Positions 61,871 to 64,000 of a stretch of DNA of 64,000 nt are shown here, one piece after another. How positions within the stretch are numbered: the first letter of the stretch is position 1; each line of letters starts with the position of its first letter. A model generated the notes under the pieces. That model worked only from the letters and a program-made list of their open reading frames with translations. It was not told the DNA's origin and made no database searches. This DNA comes from Leucobacter chromiireducens subsp. chromiireducens (lineage in GTDB: Bacteria; Actinomycetota; Actinomycetes; Actinomycetales; Microbacteriaceae). Both the position numbers and the translations under genes were made by a program. The DNA lies in contig NZ_QYAD01000001.1 of the NCBI RefSeq assembly GCF_016758255.1, positions 558,001-622,000 on the forward strand, written 5' to 3'.

Positions 61871-62785
61871 ATGACTGAAACGCAGCGCGCCGTCACGAAG
61901 GCCGTCGTCCCCGCCGCGGGGCTCGGTACCCGATTCCTTCCGGCGACGAAGGCGATGCCCAAGGAGATGCTCCCGATCGTCGATAAGCCGGCGATCCAGT
62001 ACGTCGTCGAAGAGGCGGCATCTGCTGGCCTCGGCGACGTACTCATCATCACGGGCCGGAACAAGGACAACCTGGTCAACCACTTTGACAGCGTTCCTGA
62101 GCTTGAGTACTCGCTTGAGCGCAAGGGCGACGAGGGCAAGCTCGGCAAGGTACACGAGTCGAGCGAGCTCGCCGAGGTGTACTTCCTGCGCCAGGGCCAG
62201 CCGCTCGGCCTCGGCCACGCGGTGGGCCGCGCGCGCGGCCACGTCGGCGACGAGTCGTTCGCGGTGCTGCTCGGTGACGACCTCATCGATGCGCGCGATC
62301 CGCTGCTCGACCGCATGATCGCTGAGCATGACAGCCGCGAGGCGACCGTCATCGCGCTCATGGAGGTGCCGCAGGAGTCGATCCACCTCTATGGCTGCGC
62401 TGCCGTTGAGGCGACCGACGATCCCGATGTAGTGCGCGTCACCGGCCTCGTGGAGAAGCCTGCCGCTTCAGAGGCGCCCTCGAATCTCGCTGTGATCGGC
62501 CGCTACGTGCTGCGCCCGGAGATCTTCGACATCCTCGACGAGCTCCCCCCGGGGCGCGGCGGCGAGATCCAGCTCACAGACGCGCTGAACCAGCTCGCCG
62601 AGGGCAAGGGTGAGGCACCGGTTTATGGTGTGATCTTCCGCGGTCGTCGCTACGACACGGGCGACCGTGCCGACTGGATCAAGGCAAACGTGCTGCTCGG
62701 TGTCGACCACGATGAGCTCGGCGGGGAGATCTCCGACTGGGTGATTGACTTCGCTGAGCAGCTGCGCGCGCGTCGCGAGGGCTAA
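61871..62785 (+). CDS. galU: UTP-glucose-1-phosphate uridylyltransferase GalU
   Basis: A 304-residue nucleotidyltransferase that makes UDP-glucose for envelope glycans. The signature is VVPAAGLGTRFLPATKAMPKEMLPIVDKPAIQYVVEEA, with the sugar-binding lysine in FRGRRYDTGDRADWIKANV, and VLLGDDLID and VEKPA loops. ATG 61871 is leaderless behind a good promoter. It is followed 6 bp later by a GNAT gene. Confidence 0.97.
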   Translation: MTETQRAVTKAVVPAAGLGTRFLPATKAMPKEMLPIVDKPAIQYVVEEAASAGLGDVLIITGRNKDNLVNHFDSVPELEYSLERKGDEGKLGKVHESSELAEVYFLRQGQPLGLGHAVGRARGHVGDESFAVLLGDDLIDARDPLLDRMIAEHDSREATVIALMEVPQESIHLYGCAAVEATDDPDVVRVTGLVEKPAASEAPSNLAVIGRYVLRPEIFDILDELPPGRGGEIQLTDALNQLAEGKGEAPVYGVIFRGRRYDTGDRADWIKANVLLGVDHDELGGEISDWVIDFAEQLRARREG

Positions 62786-62791
62786 GAACCC

Positions 62792-63400
62792 GTGCCGCTC
62801 GGCCAGGCGATTCCAGACCCGGGGCTGCTCAGCGTCGGGCGCGTGGGGTTGCGTGTCGTCCGAGCGGCCGACGCCGCCACGCTGCAGCGGCTCCTGCGCG
62901 AGAATCGCGAGTGGCTGCAGCCGTGGGAGGCGACGCACCCGAGCGGGCGCAGCATTGTGCCCGGTTCCGTGCCGATGCGCCCCACAATTCGTCTGCAGCG
63001 CCGGCAGCTGCGGGCGGGCAGCGGCGTACCGTTCGTCGTGCTGTACGACGGTGCGGTCGTCGGGCAGCTGAGTATCTCCGAGCTGAGCGGTGGTGCGCTG
63101 CAGTCCTCCCAGATCGGGTACTGGGTGTCGCAGCACGTCGCCGGTCGGGGTATCACTCCTGCCGCGGTTGCCCTCGCGATGGACTACATCTTTGGTGAGC
63201 TCGGGCTGCACCGCGTGGAGATCTGCATCCGACCGGAGAACTCCGCGTCGCTCCGCGTCGTGCAGAAGCTGGGGCTGCGGTACGAGGGTCGACGTCAGGA
63301 CTACATCCACATCGACGGCGCCTGGCGCGACCACGAGTGCTTCGTGACGACCCGCGACGAGGGGCCAATGCTCGCCCGCCTGTCGTGGCCGCAGCACTGA
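62792..63400 (+). CDS. GNAT acetyltransferase, RimJ/RimL-like
   Basis: A 202-residue Gcn5-related acetyltransferase. LRVVRAADAATLQRLLRENREWLQPWEATHP opens the fold. GYWVSQHVAGRGITPAAVALAMDYIFGELGLHRVEICIRPENSASLRVVQKLGLRYEGRRQDYIHIDGAWRDHECF is the classical RimJ/RimL core, with the acetyl-CoA pyrophosphate loop represented by QHVAGRG. The substrate is likely a protein N-terminus. GTG 62792 starts 6 bp after galU, so the two are probably one transcript. Confidence 0.92.
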   Translation: MPLGQAIPDPGLLSVGRVGLRVVRAADAATLQRLLRENREWLQPWEATHPSGRSIVPGSVPMRPTIRLQRRQLRAGSGVPFVVLYDGAVVGQLSISELSGGALQSSQIGYWVSQHVAGRGITPAAVALAMDYIFGELGLHRVEICIRPENSASLRVVQKLGLRYEGRRQDYIHIDGAWRDHECFVTTRDEGPMLARLSWPQH

Positions 63401-63491
63401 GTTCGTACCTGAGTACCGTTCGTGTGGTGAACTCTCCGCGCCGCGGCGCGCCGGGACGCGCCGAACCGGGCGGCACCGTACAGTAATGCAC

Positions 63492-64000
63492 ATGACTGGC
63501 GGCGTGCTCGGAGGCGGAGTGATCTTCGTGATCGCTGCGCTGCTCTGGGCCGCCGTGCTCGTGCCCGCGTGGGCCCGCCGCCGCGAGTTCCGCGCCGCCG
63601 AGCGGAATGCTTTGCGGCTGCAGCGCACCCTTCGCATCCTCGCGGAGACGAGTGAGGTGCCGCAGGAGGTGCGGCTCGAGGCCACCGCACGCGAGGCCCT
63701 GGCGCACGAGAAGCTGCTCCGCACGGCTCAGCGTCAGCAGGAGGCCGAGCGCGAGGCAGAGCTCGCCGAGGCGCGCGCAGCGTCCGTGCGGGCGGAGATT
63801 CGCGCGCAGCAGATGCAGCGCCGGCAGGCCGCGGCTCAGCGTGCGGCAATGCTGCGCCGCCCGGCCGCTCGCCGCGTGCGTGCGATCGCCGCGCTTGGTG
63901 CCCTGATGGGCTTCCTCGGCGCGCTCGTGGGTATCGGCCTGCTCATCGCGGGAAGCGGCCCCGCGCTACTCGTGTGCGCGCTGCTTGTTGCACTGGCCTC
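63492..64000 (+). CDS. Hypothetical membrane/coiled-coil protein, cut by the right edge
   Basis: About 169 residues are visible. The N-terminal membrane helix (GGGVIFVIAALLWAAVLVPAWARRREF, about 3-25) is followed by a long Glu/Ala/Arg/Gln-rich predicted coiled coil (about 40-125) and at least one further hydrophobic region (from about 132). It is not recognised, although a helix-RRREF-coiled-coil layout is common in actinobacterial envelope proteins of unknown function. ATG 63492 lies 7 nt after TACAGT (leaderless); an ATG 6 nt earlier is too close to that hexamer. Confidence 0.75.
   Translation, partial: MTGGVLGGGVIFVIAALLWAAVLVPAWARRREFRAAERNALRLQRTLRILAETSEVPQEVRLEATAREALAHEKLLRTAQRQQEAEREAELAEARAASVRAEIRAQQMQRRQAAAQRAAMLRRPAARRVRAIAALGALMGFLGALVGIGLLIAGSGPALLVCALLVALA

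Overview
This 64 kb window is high-GC chromosomal DNA of an actinomycete. SecA1, a DtxR with the classical residue numbering, Corynebacterium-type HtaA heme-binding domains, a spaA-type sortase pilus, CIRCE-controlled groEL, XPB helicase and DUF3027 together point to Actinomycetota, most likely Microbacteriaceae (a Leucobacter-like organism). The family is inferred from gene content; no database search was possible. Many genes appear to be leaderless, with a TANNNT -10 hexamer 6-8 nt before the start codon. That rule was used to choose several starts.

Layout. 1-7.6 kb: catalase (cut by the left edge) behind a Fur-type regulator, secA, a membrane-anchored DsbA-like thioredoxin-fold protein, tRNA-Thr, a YdcZ-type DMT transporter, and a nitroreductase/msrB pair. 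7.8-16.4 kb: a heme-iron acquisition locus with a giant repeat-rich HtaA protein, a small HtaA protein, and divergent hmuT and hmuUV. Two DtxR-box-like operators lie in it, and dtxR itself is at 40.1 kb. 16.5-22.8 kb: a LytR_C envelope protein, groEL under two CIRCE elements, a DUF559 nuclease-like gene bracketed by inverted 63-bp repeats, and an OmpR-type two-component system. 22.9-27.4 kb: a guanidino/polyamine catabolic cluster (2-ketoarginine decarboxylase-like enzyme, ureohydrolase, PotD-like binding lipoprotein, divergent XRE-cupin regulator). 27.5-32.6 kb: XPB helicase with its helicase-associated partner, a small membrane protein, a cold-shock protein with a C-terminal extension, and DUF3027.

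32.7-38.9 kb: a three-gene sortase pilus operon (vWA tip adhesin, major pilin, class C sortase). 38.9-43.4 kb: serC, dtxR, gdhA, an NlpC/P60-like cell-wall hydrolase with an MtrA-box-like triple repeat at its promoter, and tRNA-Arg(CCT). 43.4-44.6 kb: a less GC-rich patch holding an orphan secreted or membrane-anchored protein. 44.6-50.5 kb: FtsW-family and LCP cell-wall genes, a small secreted or anchored protein, a NarL-type two-component system and a small membrane protein. 50.6-50.8 kb: a candidate 6C-type small RNA. 50.9-56.8 kb: divergent leaderless genes (hypothetical / EamA exporter), a CYTH protein, an FAD amine oxidase-like enzyme with a cupin, and a uracil/xanthine permease. 56.9-64 kb: a very large SF1 helicase-like protein whose ATPase motifs look destroyed, its small overlapping partner, an FmdB zinc ribbon, 5-formyl-THF cyclo-ligase, galU, a GNAT acetyltransferase and a membrane protein cut by the right edge.

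How the parts fit. The iron theme joins DtxR, the HtaA/Hmu heme importer and Fur-catalase (peroxide defence). The envelope theme joins SecA, DsbA-like, LytR_C, LCP, FtsW, NlpC/P60 and the pilus. The guanidino cluster and the FAD oxidoreductase/cupin pair suggest use of arginine-derived amines. No prophage, CRISPR array or insertion sequence was recognised.
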